NCBI GenBank assembly: GCA_020081605.1 | Contig: JAHREC010000009.1 | Location: 248,001-312,000, forward strand | Reading direction: 5' to 3' | DNA from: Albifimbria verrucaria | Lineage: Eukaryota; Ascomycota; Sordariomycetes; Hypocreales; Stachybotryaceae | DNA: 64,000 nt | Shown: piece by piece, positions 25,191 through 37,662 of the stretch | Position numbering within the stretch: position 1 is the stretch's first letter | Layout: each line of letters begins with the position of its first letter | Translations under genes and position numbers: made by a program | The notes under the pieces: model-generated | The model's input: the letters and a program-made list of their open reading frames with translations, nothing else | The model's database searches: none | What the model was told of the DNA's origin: nothing

Positions 25191-25943
25191 ATTCAAACGT
25201 TTTCTAAGATCGTATTGCTATCACTCATATAAAAAAATCCTTCAGCTTTGGATGGTTCTCCCATGCTTCGGATGCAATTTATGCTTGAGTCGTAGCAGCT
25301 ATAGAGTTTAAATCAATTAATAGAGACCGTTACCGTCTCTTTATACGTGTTCACTACGGCAAGGTTCATCTTCCTAGGTCAAGTTAGGGGTCTAGAAGTA
25401 AGCTGACCTGACCTTTCTTAATGGCCTGTTTTCACAAGCGTCGGCCCGTTACTCCGGGCTCGACTAAGCCAGGGCAGTTCCAAATTGGTGCTCATGCATA
25501 CGAACTATTACCATAACCTTGCAAGATGATGAGCCAGGGACAACATCACGTTCCTAAGAAGCTCTTTTCTGCACGGCTTGCTCAAGCATTTCTTTCGATT
25601 ATTTTGAATTTGTACTTACAAATACTGCGATGCAAGGGCCATGCTGGAGACGGCCCTCCAAGCCTATCTAGCGTCTTTTCAATGCAGGGATATTTTTATT
25701 CACTCTCCGCCATTTCTCTGAGTCCTAACTGTAAGACGATAAGGATTACCAACTTGTAGCACTTTAGTTTGTTGAAAATGCCCAGTCTGAGGTAATCAAG
25801 TCTGGGTAGAGACATGTTAAACCTATAAAAGGCGTCATAATTCCTTCTCTTGTCGATTTTGACACCCTGACTCCCACCGTCTCTCTCATAGACACTCGTC
25901 GGAGCCTAATCTCGAGCATATCAGCGTCATTTCCTCTACAACG
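25191..25943. other. Intergenic flank of AT-rich block
   Basis: Normal-composition DNA resumes here. It serves as the upstream region of the Con-13-like gene. A 77-codon frame at 25526-25759 has no recognisable features and is not called. Confidence 0.4.
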
Positions 25944-26975
25944 ATGTTGTCTGGTCCATATTCTGCTAGCCTGTTGGCTTGTATCGGCTCCTTGTTCTCT
26001 CTGTCCTACGCTCAGCGTCCTGCTCCAATACTTGATCACATCCCACGTATCTCTCCAGAGTACGATGTGTGGGGATCAATGGACGAGGCCGTTCTAGGTG
26101 CCCTTAGTGTCAATGGCACCGTAGGGTTCACCATTAGCGAGTGGGCTCCCGGCTGGGTGCCATCGACGTGCTTTCAACACGAATGGTTATCGTCCCTCGA
26201 GGCTAAGGATTTTGTCGTGTACAATATCACCTACGACGACTGCTCGGAGCCATTCGTGCTCTGTCGCCACAAAGACAGCCCAGCTAGTATCGGGTTGATC
26301 TTCACCGTAAGTCTCATCCTAGTCACCCAAAAGTCCTGTGAAGCGATGGTCTAACAAGTCTGCAGTCTATCTCTAGAATACCTGCTCGTATGCGTCAGTG
26401 GGCCGGCAACTTTGTTGCTGTCCCAACCGTCAATCCTGACTATAGTGGTTGGCAGACAGGTTCAACAATCACGATACAAGGCGACTACTGGCGCTTTCCG
26501 GGATTGCTGTTCCATGAGATAGCTCATGCAATGGATCTGCTCAAACTCAACGCCGGGGGTTGGGGGTACTTCAGCCAGTCAGAGGGCTGGTGGCCCAAGG
26601 TCGATGCTGACAACGTGTTGCCTACTGAGTATGCTGCCACCAATTACATCGAAGATTTCGCTGAAATTGCTCGCATCTACGCATACGACTACTACGTTGA
26701 GGGGCTTGGCTGCACTACCACCGCCTGTTTCTCAGCTTCATAATCAACTGAGCCAATTTGCTAGCTTAATGTCTGCTGATTATAAGTTGGGGCAGCAATG
26801 TAACGCTAAAGTTGCAAGCTCGCCCCCAGTTGCTGTACCCGTCGCTCAGTTTAGAGGATCTCGCCTCAAACCTGGCCCAAAGCCCAGCATCGCAATCACC
26901 ACGGTGCCGGAGATTCATGTGCCACAAGAGGTTCTTAATATGACACCTAACTGTACTCTCTATACTCACAATTAA
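25944..26975 (+). CDS. Secreted Con-13-like protein with HExxH motif
   Basis: Putative secreted protein related to fungal conidiation-specific protein 13. A signal peptide (about residues 1-23, ending SLSYA) is followed by a Cys-containing region with CSEPFVLCRHKDSPAS, typical of the family, then HEIAHAMD, an HExxH zincin-type motif, about residue 190. A 59-bp intron (26307-26365) joins at phase 0. The frame breaks once at the GGGG run 26701-26704 (one base extra); the neighbouring frame then continues (LHNQLSQFASL) to the TAA at 26975. Without that shift the product would end at 26743. Whether the family has peptidase activity is not established to my knowledge; the motif only makes it possible. 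Downstream there is normal intergenic DNA to 27547. Confidence 0.72.
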
Positions 26976-27547
26976 AAGGGTTGGTAGATTGAGTGTCATA
27001 GTAAAGGTTATGATAGAAATGAGGGTGAACGAGGGTCCAGGAAACAGCTAGATTACACTATGGCAATTCAACTGTAGCATGATAGACTAGTATTTAATTT
27101 ACGAGACTCTCAGAGGATAACTTTGAAGGCTCCCAATAAAAAAAAGTGTCTCATTGCAAAACCCTGCTTCTGACCATGGATGCACCTGTAAAGAGCAGTT
27201 AGCGACTACTAGAGCATGAACAATGCCTAGCCACAGGCGAGGGATAAAAAGCAAGCCTGCCTGTACTGGCATAGTCCTAGATGAAGCCAATTGCATTTTC
27301 ACGCTATTGTTCAAAGGTCATTGTTGGAGGAGGAGGGGCATAGCTACAGAACTATAGGCATTCATGCAATTAATGTAATTAAAATTGGGTAATACCGGGA
27401 ATAATGTCATAAGTTGTCTCTCAACCGTTCGTGTGTCTTCATGCTACTTCCTTACCTCCTTTCCAAGGGGCGAGCCAGAGGTCCAAAAAATAACGCATTC
27501 TCAAATGTAACAAACTCGCTCAAACAAATGCCAACCAATTCTCGAGA

Positions 27548-28370
27548 CTACTCAAGCTCATTGGAAGTCATATTGCAGCGAGAATTTCCATTTCCAGATC
27601 TCGTGCCAAGTCGCTTGCCAATGAACGAGCCAACGATGCCTGAGACGGCCATGGCCATAGGCACTCCGATACCAGCACCAATGCCAACTGCACGCGACCA
27701 TCTCCTCGACTCCTCATCAGCACCGAACTCGCGTTGAGTTTTAAAGAACTCTTTGTTAAAATCACCCAGAATTACGAATGGATCTGAATGGTCAGCAACT
27801 TCCGAAGGGTCGTCGATGCCCGGGTAGTTTCACTCTGGCTGTGAGATTGAAATAGTGCTGAGCATGGAATCGAGGGAAGAAGACACCTCCAACTGATTCA
27901 AATCTTTAACTTCGTTTGGCAAGACTTTGAACTTGAAGGAGAAGCTTGTCTCTCCGCTTGTGATGTCTAGGTAAAAATTTGTTAACAAACCCTACCTTAA
28001 TGAGCACCGCACCAGTCACAAACTCACTCTTTTGCCACAAGAAATCTTTTCTTTCGTCTTCGATACGGCTGGCTCTCCAGATTATGAGTACGGGATACTC
28101 AAGATCGGTCTTGGACCACGTAAGGTTGTATTTTGTTGACCACAGTAGCCCTGCCACGCCGGAGTTTCCAGAATGCTTCAGAGGAAAAGTATCGTCGGGG
28201 TATTCGCAATGTCTATCATTCGTCGGCCTATCACACCACACAAATGATTCGAGACAAAGAAGCATGTGTTCATTGCAAAGTTTCTCCAAATCAATAGCTG
28301 AAGCGTGGGGTAGTCGCGTTGCCAGCAAGAGACTGGCCGCGAACAATGACATGATGCCTCTGTGGAACAT
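27548..28370 (-). CDS. Secreted or membrane-anchored protein, unknown family
   Basis: An N-terminal signal peptide (MFHRGIMSLFAASLLLATRL onward, cleavage near HASA) leads a Cys-containing ectodomain. An intron near 27995-27967 (GTAGGG to CTAG) leads to exon 2 (TSGETSFSFKFKVL). The C-terminus has one hydrophobic Gly-rich membrane segment (VGIGAGIGVPMAMAVSGIVG) followed by a short basic tail, giving a type I membrane topology. Splicing in the correct frame requires one more G at the donor (27995-27996). An in-frame TGA lies in the GAGTGAAAC context near 27831. It could be a nonsense change or part of a 50-bp intron beginning there with GTGAAA and ending CAG after a CTGAC branch site, but that intron does not keep frame as the sequence stands. 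Function unknown. Confidence 0.6.
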
Positions 28371-30179
28371 GGCGTGAAGGCAACCGCAGTCGTGGTCACA
28401 GCAGTCTGTCTATACGCTTTTATGAATGTGAAGTCGAGTGCTAGGAATTGGTAGCTGATGTTTCTGGCTGGAATGTCCGCCCTACATATGGATGTATGGC
28501 CTGTTGAGTGCGACAAAATCATTACACCGCGGGATTCATGCATACTATTCTTATTTCAGGAGCAACTGGAATGGTATCGTTTGCCACAGTTGGTTCAGCC
28601 AAACGGCTCTGTGCCCTGTAGGTGAGAACGACCGCACAACCCGTTGGCTAGACCATGTCAAATGCCAACCACCGCTGGCAGCGACACAGCTTGGAGAAGC
28701 AGCAGACCCACTAACATCATCGTTTACTCCAGCTGATTGGGTTTACTCTATCATAGCTCCTGACAATGGTCCTAAAAATGCCCTGGTTCTATTCTAACAC
28801 GAGCGTCGTGTGGCAGGGTTTGGGCCGCCCAGCCAATATTCTGGACGGATACACAATGCATGTAGCTGAGTGGTTGTTGCGCCTTGTGCCAAACCACCAA
28901 CAGAAGGTTACCTCGTCGGCTCGGCCGAGATTGACGAGAATGTCTGGCCACACTAGGACTGAGACTTTGGAAGCCATTTTTCCAGTCATGGAAAGATGGC
29001 GCTCACGACGCTGTGCTCCGAGCCTCCTGATGCACCTCCGCCCAGACGCATGGCACATAAAGAGTTGGTTCGCAAGGTCTCAAGTTCATCGAGCAAGGCA
29101 CATGACACGAACCAATTTAACGGCAGACATCTGCAGTCAGACTTAGAAGGTTGGGCATGAACCATGATGGAGTCCTAAGCACCGTATCTTATCCTTAAGC
29201 CGGTAGTGGTGAAAAATGGCGACGGTTAACATTGAAGTTCCAATGGTTCATCAAATACTACAAACAACTGAATGTGCGCCTTCGCGGCATATGGTATTTC
29301 GTAGCTCTCTTGCTTGTTACATTGCTACAATATAAGGACGAACTCAGGAAGCATTGGTCCATATGAGCACTACGAAGCCGGAGTGTCGAGCATCCAACTA
29401 GGAACAATGGCGTGCGTGACCACGTTAATTGGGCACCGAAACTTTTAAAACGTTATGCTTAACTTCGTTGGCTCGGGAAAAGACGGGGTAATCTGTGACT
29501 GCAGTCGAAATTGGTTTTCCATAAATATCGAGGTGTTGTTGATTGCTCTCCTCCTTACAGAGGTCGTCATCATCTGCTAGCCCTCGCTTTCCCAGAATGT
29601 TGTTTTTCGTGCTTGCCTTTCTTATAAGCCACAGACGACAAGGATGAGATCCTGTTATTGCAACATAGGTAGCTACGTATTGAGCCCAGTGAATAAAAAG
29701 TTAAATGAGCAGGATAAAGCACAAGCCTCGTCTTTCGTTACGAGCGAGAGGTTTCCCATAAAATTTCGTTGCACTGTCATACGAGCGCCTTCAAACTTAC
29801 ACAGGGCTGAAACTTCATGGAGAGATATCTCATCTCGCCTGCGCAACGTGTAATCAACCAACAATGGTGTGGCCGCTCTCCGAATATTACTTTCGTGTTG
29901 TTGTGTGGAAGGCCAACGTCAGGGAGATGACATTAGCAAGGGAAAGCAAAAGAAAAAAGGATATAAACAGTCATAGACTTCCCCAGAGTGAATTTAATTT
30001 GGCAACACATTATTCTCTAGTTCTCGTTCATTATTTCCTACGTGGATCACTCTCTTTTCTTTGCATGCGCTTCGCTCAGATTTCGCTGACTGTCGAAAAC
30101 GATTTCGGACTCTCGCGCTTCCCAATATATTATGTTGTTCTTTTTTACTTGTCAACCTTATAACTCCTTTTTATTAACA
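28371..30179. other. 1.8 kb without a recognised gene
   Basis: Several overlapping open frames of 60-126 codons lie at 28492-29146 and 29644-30163, on both strands. None has a signal peptide, known motif or coherent exon chain. Nothing can be supported beyond the upstream region of the gene that follows. Confidence 0.4.
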
Positions 30180-31199
30180 ATGGCCACCATCGTTTTAAAC
30201 ATCATTGGCGCCATCTCCGGTGCCCTTGGCATTCTCCAATTTGGGATGGACAACTTTAATAGTCCTTCTTCAACTGGGTCCAGTATTCGGATCGCTGTCG
30301 GCCTTGATGTGGAAGACGGCCTCAACAACGCTGGAGGCAGCACCCCAGATGTACGGCTCTGGAACGAAGCTGGTACTTTTCTCGGAATCAATGCTGATCC
30401 TGGGCACGTCGGTTCAGGCGAATTCAAGGATTTTACTGTCGAGCACAAGGGAACAGCACCCAGCAAGCCACTTACGCCGTGATTTCTGGCAATAACGATG
30501 CTGTTTGAATTGCTTATATGACAATTACCTGGCCGGATGGGAGCAAATACGCTTGGACCGGCGACTGGGCTCAGTTGTGCGAGGACTGGATCGATGCGCC
30601 TTGGTACTATTCCCACATTTACATCAACAACCAGGACTTGACGACGCGATGCATGTGGGTGGACAAGGATGGAGACCAGCCTACCACAGGATTTCAAGTT
30701 CATTTCCCCGATTTCTAGAGGGAAAATGCGGATGAACCGCTGGATGACTCAATTAGGGAGGACATATGCACAGATCGTGTCAAGTTCCAAGTCTTCACGG
30801 AATGGGATCCAAGAACTGTTACGTACCGTATTTTCAACGGCGAGAAGCGTGGTGTCGAAATAGGCCAATCAACAGCCCCCGAAGAATGAGTCATCAAACC
30901 GAGTACAGGCACTCGCAAAGACATCAAAGGCTATGCACTTTAATCGTTTAATCGTTAATAATGGCATAGACCAGTCGGCTTTCCAGCTTTGCGAAAGCAA
31001 GAGCTCGGCAGGCCCCGATTACGTCAACGTTGATGAGGGTCTTTTCTGCCGCATGAGCGACAAATCTTTGTGGCCTATATGTTTGCTGTACGTTGAGACT
31101 AACTGCTTCGACTTGGAAACTTTTCAACTCAATATACCTGGCGTGGGTGCTAGAAGCACACCATATAATAATGTGCAGAACTGGATATCAAACAACTGA
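30180..31199 (+). pseudogene. Decayed member of a conserved fungal family of unknown function
   Basis: Starts MATIVLNIIGAISGALGI, a hydrophobic N-terminus I recognise from a widespread ascomycete family without assigned function. Further family-like blocks follow: GLDVEDGLNNAGGSTPDVRLW, TYAVISGNNDAV, YAWTGDWAQLC, and near the end QSAFQLCESKSSAGPDYVN with GLFCRMSDKSLWPIC. These lie in more than one frame. One base is short in the GGG run at 30449-30451. In addition there are in-frame stops: TGA after NNDAV, TAG after FQVHFPDF at about 30717, TGA after STAPEE and TAA after KGYAL. The TAG and the second TGA are explained by single C-to-T or G-to-A changes. Several independent stops make real inactivation likely, unlike neighbouring genes that show only homopolymer shifts. 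Confidence 0.65.
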
Positions 31200-32032
31200 T
31201 CTGAGTATCTAATATCAATGGTCTTGGTTAGACGGCGAGGCCAAGACGTCACTTTTTAAAGGGTGTGGTGCAATTAGTTTTGGAGCGACGGGGAAGAATC
31301 ATGTACACCAAAGGGCTTGGAGTATTGTTTTGCATATATATTTGTATCAGAACTGGTCCTGGGCATTTTATTGTGAAACATGTATACAATCATAATGCAA
31401 GTTATCTTGAGGAAAATCCTGAACGAGTCTCAGCCCCCTCCACCAGAGGATACGATAATGGTAATGATCCATACTGTACTGGTCTGGAATCAGTACTACT
31501 ACGGGGACCGATAGAAGCTAGTTGAATGTGTCTTATCAGGGGCCCGCGGGTTCTTTTTCACGAGGTACAGGCTATTTATGCAGGTTATCGTAGCATCTAC
31601 AAAGTTGAATCCATTTCCTGGGATGTTTCTGTAAGAGGTGTCACTTCCTAACGCCAGCAATGCTCGAGCATTTTTCAGACCAAACCGTCATATCAGACTA
31701 TACAAACTCCATGAAGTCTTGTAATTAGATCAAAATAGTAAGTGCTTCTGAAGGATTTTAGCTGTTTTTTCTCTTTTCTACAACAAGCTTAACGTTGTTA
31801 AACTAAACCTCATTACCCGAGCTCTTGGTCTAAGGTTAGCATGTGTCGTCATGTTATAGGCTCGCAGGGTGATGGCTATCAGGCTGCGGGGACGCTATGC
31901 AAGGCACAATGACGCAATGGACATTCAGCTTGTCCTGTAGTGCCCAACAAACCAGGTATCGTAAATTGGGAGAACCTGCGCTTTCCAATAACCTCGGCGC
32001 TATGCCAAGATTTCGAGCCCGTCCCAATCCAC

Positions 32033-32040
32033 TATATAAG
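32033..32040 (+). promoter_or_regulatory. TATA box of SMP-C2 gene
   Basis: TATATAAG about 100 bp upstream of the ATG at 32141, a usual spacing for an ascomycete core promoter. Not tested. Confidence 0.45.
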
Positions 32041-32140
32041 CTCTCGAACCCATGTGCCACTCAGAAATCGTTTTAATCTCCCACACCCCGCACCATCCAC
32101 CTCTTGGCGATAAGCTGGCTGCTGTTACCAAGCGATAAAT

Positions 32141-33796
32141 ATGGCAACACTTGTGGAGAAATTAACTGCTGAAGGGGATGGAGAGTCTGCGGGTTTGTGA
32201 CGTTTCATCAATACTTTTCACCGCGCTTCTCTTCAGAGAAAAAGTGACTAACCCTCATTTATCAGGCTTCTTGAATGAAATCGTGGCTCAGCTATGGCCC
32301 AACATTCAAGTAGCTGGCAGCCAGATGGTGAAAGAAATCGCCGACCCCATGTTTAAGACGATGCTTCCGGGCCCTTTGGCGTCTCTGCATTTTACCAAAG
32401 TTGAGCTCGGCGCTGTGCCAATCGTTTTTTCGAATGTCCGTGTCACAAAGACTGCAGCGGATGGTATCAAGCTTGACTTGAACTTAGATTGGAATGGCAA
32501 ATGTGACATCGAACTGGATGGAGATATGATACCGAAAGTTGTAAGTTCATCATCAAGCCCAGAAAAGATTTAAAACTTATTCGCTCGACAGGGTGTCAAA
32601 AGTGTAGAGCTTCACGGTAGACTCTCCATTCTGCTGTGCCCTTTGACCAATGTTATTCCATTGGTAGGTTAGACCTTGAATCATCCACAAATACGTTTGA
32701 GTTGTGGATTTTGCTAAATAGATTCTCAGATAGGAGCCGCTCAAATAGCATTTATCAATCCGCCAGTGCTGAAACTCAATTTTACTGGCGCTGCCGATGT
32801 TGCAGACTTCTCTGTAGTTGATGGGGCAGTCCGCAAGGTTATCATAAGTATCATCAATAGCATAGCTGTCCTGCCTAATCGTATTTGTGTCAAACTTGAT
32901 GCAAACAACGACTACTTCAAGACATACCACCATCCGCTCGGTATTATCCGCATAACTGTCGACAAAGCATGGGGATTTGCGGAAGAGTCTAAGACTAAAG
33001 CCAAGCGAATCCTTTCTAAACTCACGCGAGCAAGCCCAGATTGCTATGCTGAGGTAGAAGTTGGCGCCGAAGAGGCGTGGAAGACGAGTGTCAAAAATAA
33101 TACAACGACCCCTACATGGGGCGAGACACACGATTTCGTGGTTACGGATTTCGATCAATGTATTACTATTACAATCCAAGATCATGATATCGGCTCTGAT
33201 GACGAAGTTGGTCTTGCAGTCACTACCGTTAAAGAAATTTTGACAGCTGGTGGGGCACAAGAACTGCGGCTGTTACACAAGGGGAGGAGATAGATGGTAG
33301 GGTTTCCATTAGAAGTCAGTTCTACCACCTCGAAGCCGATGCGAGCAGTTTCTCCTCTTCCGACCACCGAAACGAGGGTAGATTGTGCGGACTTGTCAGC
33401 ATCCTGGTTGCTGGCGCGACCGGAATCAAAGGTCATCGAGAGGAAGTCAGTCCGAGCATAGTGGTGACCTGGGGAGAGAAGCACCGATTTCAAACAGCCG
33501 TCAAGACGGACGCTCCCGGCACGGATATCAATAACCCAACATTCGATCAGAACTTCCGCGTCCCTGTCACGACAGATATGGTTGGTACTGGGGCTAATAG
33601 CTTTCGGATCTCGTGCTTGAATAAAGATGTAGAGATTGGCGGAATGGACGTACCTTTCTCAACTCTACTAGAGGCACCAAATATGACGCTACAGGATAGT
33701 TTCGACATTGGCGGCGGAACAAGAGTCAGGGCTTCAATTTGCTTGAGGGGTATGAAAGCAGCCACCGGGCAAGATATATCATTACCACAACGATGA
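32141..33796 (+). CDS. SMP and C2 domain protein (tricalbin/extended-synaptotagmin-like)
   Basis: Probable lipid-transfer or membrane-contact protein. Introns 32193-32265, 32541-32591 and 32664-32729 keep frame and give a continuous SMP domain (FLNEIVAQLWPNI, ADPMFKTMLPGPLASLHFTK, NVRVTKT, HGRLSILLCPL, GAAQIAFINPPVLKLNFTG), then C2A (GIIRITVDKAWGF onward) and C2B (LCGLVSILVAGATGIKG onward). One base is short in the GGGG run at 33281-33284, after LRLLHKG; the next frame continues EEIDGRVSI into C2B. Unlike yeast tricalbins there is no N-terminal membrane hairpin: the SMP starts within 20 residues of the initiator Met. It therefore looks like a soluble SMP-C2-C2 form of about 480 residues. The C2 calcium-binding aspartates were not checked individually. 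Confidence 0.85.
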
Positions 33797-35380
33797 AAGT
33801 AAAGAGAAATGGTGGCTTCCACTGTCTCTTCCGATTATCGTCGAAAGGAACTGTACTATCTCTGGTGGCGGTATCCAGTCCCATATAGTAGTGCATAAAA
33901 ATTATTTCTTCTCAATAACAGAAGTTGTTCAGTTCAACGCATAATATATCCTTTGTCGATTTAATATTTGATATCTGGGTTTGAAGTGGACAATATTCAA
34001 TCGTGTCATCCTTCATGTGATTTGGCCCCTGCCCAGTCTTCGTGACTTTCTGACAAAAACAACTGAGAGATAGACTATAAACTATGTGGATGGATGAAAA
34101 GTCCATTGACTAGCTGGAGCTAAGACATTCAGTAAGATCTGTAATATGCCAGCTCATCTTCTATTTCTGTTTCCAGTTCTTTCAAGCACCACTTTAGCAT
34201 AACCTATCTTGAGACATCATGCTCCTCACATGAGCTGATACCCTACTTAACTTATGAGCGTATTTAGTAATTGGTCTAGTTACTTATTTTAAGAAACACT
34301 GTTCTCCCCTGGTGACTGGCCGTCCTCGCCGAAATTCTGAATCCTAGAGAAACATACAATGATGACAGCTGGACCAGAGCATCTGATCCTTCCAGACTGA
34401 ACCTCTAACCCAACCATGCCGGCTCTGATTTCTCTAGCAACCAGTGGTTCTTTATGTATCATTGAGGAGCGCATATGAAGTTTGCCATGCACGACTATTG
34501 GATTGTCTGAGTATTGTCCGGATTACACAAGGCATACGCGGTTATATCATACCCGTGATAGCTATTTTGGGGCTCAGAGTAGATTTTACTCTTCTTCAAC
34601 TTGAAAAGAGGCATTTCATGATACGGCAAGTCAACAGAGCGATAAATTTACTAATAAAGTCCTCAAAAGAGCTCCTAAGAATTCAGTATTGGAATACGAT
34701 TCCGGACGCCAACATTTTATGTACGCGTTATGCTCAAACATGTTACGCATCAGAACTTAGCGGATACGTTTCTGGGTTATTTAACACAAGAAGAGTATTT
34801 GATGGTATATATCACAGGAAAGCTAAGTCACCAGGATAGATTGCAGTTTAAACTTCAACTGAGGCATGATTCTTCAAGGGACACGCAGAATTGACCTTCG
34901 CTAAACTGTACGCAGTAGGATAGAGATTGAAATCTCAGCCACTATTTCCACTTTGTTTGTTAAATAACTCGCTGCACATTCGGGGAAGAGACATCTTGGA
35001 GGAACAAGCCAAGCACCACGCTTAGTTCATCCGTAACTATAAATAACAGTTCACTGAAACAGTGAGTCTTGTTACTATCGAATGTTACCATATACCCGAA
35101 CACTTTTCTGTATTACCAAGTACTTCATTGTTCCAAGGAACAGAAGGTTGGATATAATTACGAGAACTCTCGCAATTAATTGCATGCGAATCATTGATTA
35201 TAAGATAGTTTACTTAAAGCAAGAGATCATATCTCCTAAGTGCCCTTTATTATTCCATCAGATAAGCACTTGGAAATCTGGAAACTCTCTCAGTAATACC
35301 CACAGCCTTTCTCTAACCACCACGACTCCACCTCACTTGACTCTCTGACTTATTTCAGTCCTTTCCCTTCCACAGACAAA
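33797..35380. other. Intergenic, no gene recognised
   Basis: AT-moderate DNA. A 131-codon frame at 34444-34839 has no family features. The last 80 bp before 35381 are C/T-rich, as is common upstream of fungal start codons. Confidence 0.45.
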
Positions 35381-35641
35381 ATGTTCCAGCAACTCACCCC
35401 AGCTGAGGTAGCCAACCTACCTGTCACCGACATCATCTCATCGCCTAGCGGCATTGTGTCCTGGCGATGCCGCAATTGCACAATGAGAACCCCTATTGAC
35501 TCTGTTCTTTGTCGCAGCCACGGTTGCATGACAGCCCGCGGCTTGAATGACAGAGCTCTTGACTGTTGCCATAATCAAATTGGTCATTTTGTCGGGCCTT
35601 ATCATGTATTGATCTGGCCTGCCGGTACCTTTATCCCCTAA
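35381..35641 (+). CDS. Small protein with zinc-ribbon-like cysteines
   Basis: 86 residues. The start has a good context (GACAAAATG) after a C/T-rich leader. The centre reads W-R-C-x2-C-x11-C-x4-C, similar to but not identical with a RanBP2-type zinc finger, and further Cys residues follow (LDCC). No signal peptide, so cytosolic or nuclear if expressed. No neighbour suggests a role. It may be a single-exon gene or the first exon of a slightly longer one. Similar Cys-rich small ORFs occur as lineage-specific fungal genes; the family is not recognised. Confidence 0.45.
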   Translation: MFQQLTPAEVANLPVTDIISSPSGIVSWRCRNCTMRTPIDSVLCRSHGCMTARGLNDRALDCCHNQIGHFVGPYHVLIWPAGTFIP

Positions 35642-37662
35642 TAATATGAAACCACACCCTTTAGCCTTACCCGCACGGACAAAGTCTTTTAGTCTAAGGC
35701 TATGTAGGAATGGAGACATTTTATTGTGAGATAACCCCCACCCAAAAAAACACCAAAAACAAAACCAAAAAGGAATGATTTTATGAGGAAGGGACAAAGT
35801 ATGCGATTTTTTAGTGGTAGGATAGTGGGCTAAGTCATGCATCAATGGAGTGAGAGCAACACAAACTTCAGACATTGCATGAATAAAGCCACACAGAGTG
35901 AAGGGTAGATAGATAAATAGAGGACCTGAGCTAGTAATGCTTAGGTATTTGCCAACTTGTTGATCATTTCCACTGAGTGACATGAAAATATAACCCACGG
36001 GATCAGATTGCTAAGTCACTTCTATGACACATACGAAATCCGACCAAAGCCTTGGTGACATATGCCTAGGTAGTCAATATATGTCTTGAAGCTATGTTCT
36101 GGGTAACAAATCTTTAAGGAGTCCCAAAGCTAATGCTCGTTGAAACAAAATTTTGTATGATGGCCTCCTTGAGATTCCATGGACTCGTTCGTTGTACGAA
36201 GGGTTCTCAAAAGTAACATTATCCCTACAAGATTTCCAATGATGCGATACATCTCCACCTAACAGCTAAGCAAAGGTCGTAGTTCCTGCTCGTCCTATGT
36301 GGATTTTGGGTTTTCGAACCTGATGAAACGAGTTCAGTTTTTAGATGCAGTGCGGTACAATTATAGGAAAATACTACTTCAAAGACTTCTTTGGGTCTTG
36401 TTTTTAACGCACAGTCATTCAGCTGGCTCTAGCTACTGTCTCAACCTAAGTCATCCGTCAAGTCATGAAAGCTTCAAATCTAAGTTGAACAGTGTGAGAC
36501 ATCGTATGCTGAGGACCTACACTAGCCCGTTTAACTTTCAAAGTGGATTTCGTATGAGACAAGTGCCATTTCCTTCCTGGAAATCATACTTCTGGTTCTA
36601 AATCACATAGTAGTCTGTTATTGTCTAATATGCCTGCGAATGAATGTTTTGGGCTGCTTTTGAACCTCTGTTCGATATGCTCAAGCGATGAAAAATCTCA
36701 CAGCATCCGCCCCGGCTCACCTAGAGAACACGGCGATCCACTTGTATAACCAGTGAATTCCGAGCCTCAAGGGGCTATTAGACTGTTACAGCCCAATTTG
36801 AGGTTTGATGACAAGGCCTACTGCTTGCTGGGGTGATCTAAGCAGCCTAGATCTCAGTAGCGGCTGGCTCAAATGCTTCGCCCCTGGTAGATCGCTTTCT
36901 GTACGCGATACTCCATCATCTATTAAACCTCCCTAAGATAATCTAACTCTTATGACGCTTCTAATGAACTGCTGAGTCCTCGTCCTCACAAAGCCGGTAA
37001 AATCTAAACTCTTGGGGAAATTCATAATAACACTCTAGATCAAAGAGTAATCACAGTCTTCGAAAGCGTCATAGTCTTCTATGTTCTTATTCAAATTACT
37101 AAAATTAATGGTCTTTAGATTAAGTTTGAACACCAGGATCTTACTCGACACTTACCAATGATTATTTACTGTGCACGCATCAACAAACCAGCATGTGAAT
37201 GGCGGGCTAAGGCTGATGTATGTGCCCCAATTCAGTAAACATTTATCGATTTTTTGGTCGTACACTGAGTGAATTACAGGTACCCTGCCTGCGTCATCCT
37301 AATCATGCCATGAACCGAGTGTCAGCTGACGGCCTCTAAACGCAAGGAGTTGCAGATTGTCATCGCTGCGTACAGGGCTTCAGGAAACCAGAGGCTAACC
37401 AGTCAAGGAAGGCGGACGATTACGCTGCATCTTTGGCTTCGATGAAGAGGTTGCTTCCCGAATCAAGTTTAATGTCGGTGAGTGATTGACGTCTTCAAAT
37501 ACCGATTTTGGCTGTAGGCAGCGATTGTCCGGCTAAACAATGCCGAGCGTGTGGGGCCGCCCCGAACAGCAATATATGTTGTGCGTCTCGATCAATTTCA
37601 GCACCTTGAGCCATTCCAGGGCATCTCAACCTTCTGTTACGACATAAGATTAGTTGTGGATA
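35642..37662. other. 2-kb gap, no gene recognised
   Basis: No conserved coding segment was found. Open frames at 35438-35998 (minus) and 36299-36601 (plus) lack recognisable features. The last few hundred bases form the promoter side of the carboxypeptidase. Confidence 0.45.

Noticed and set aside
28492..29146. Overlapping open frames of about 100-126 codons
   Set aside because: Neither strand gives motifs, a signal peptide or a consistent exon chain.
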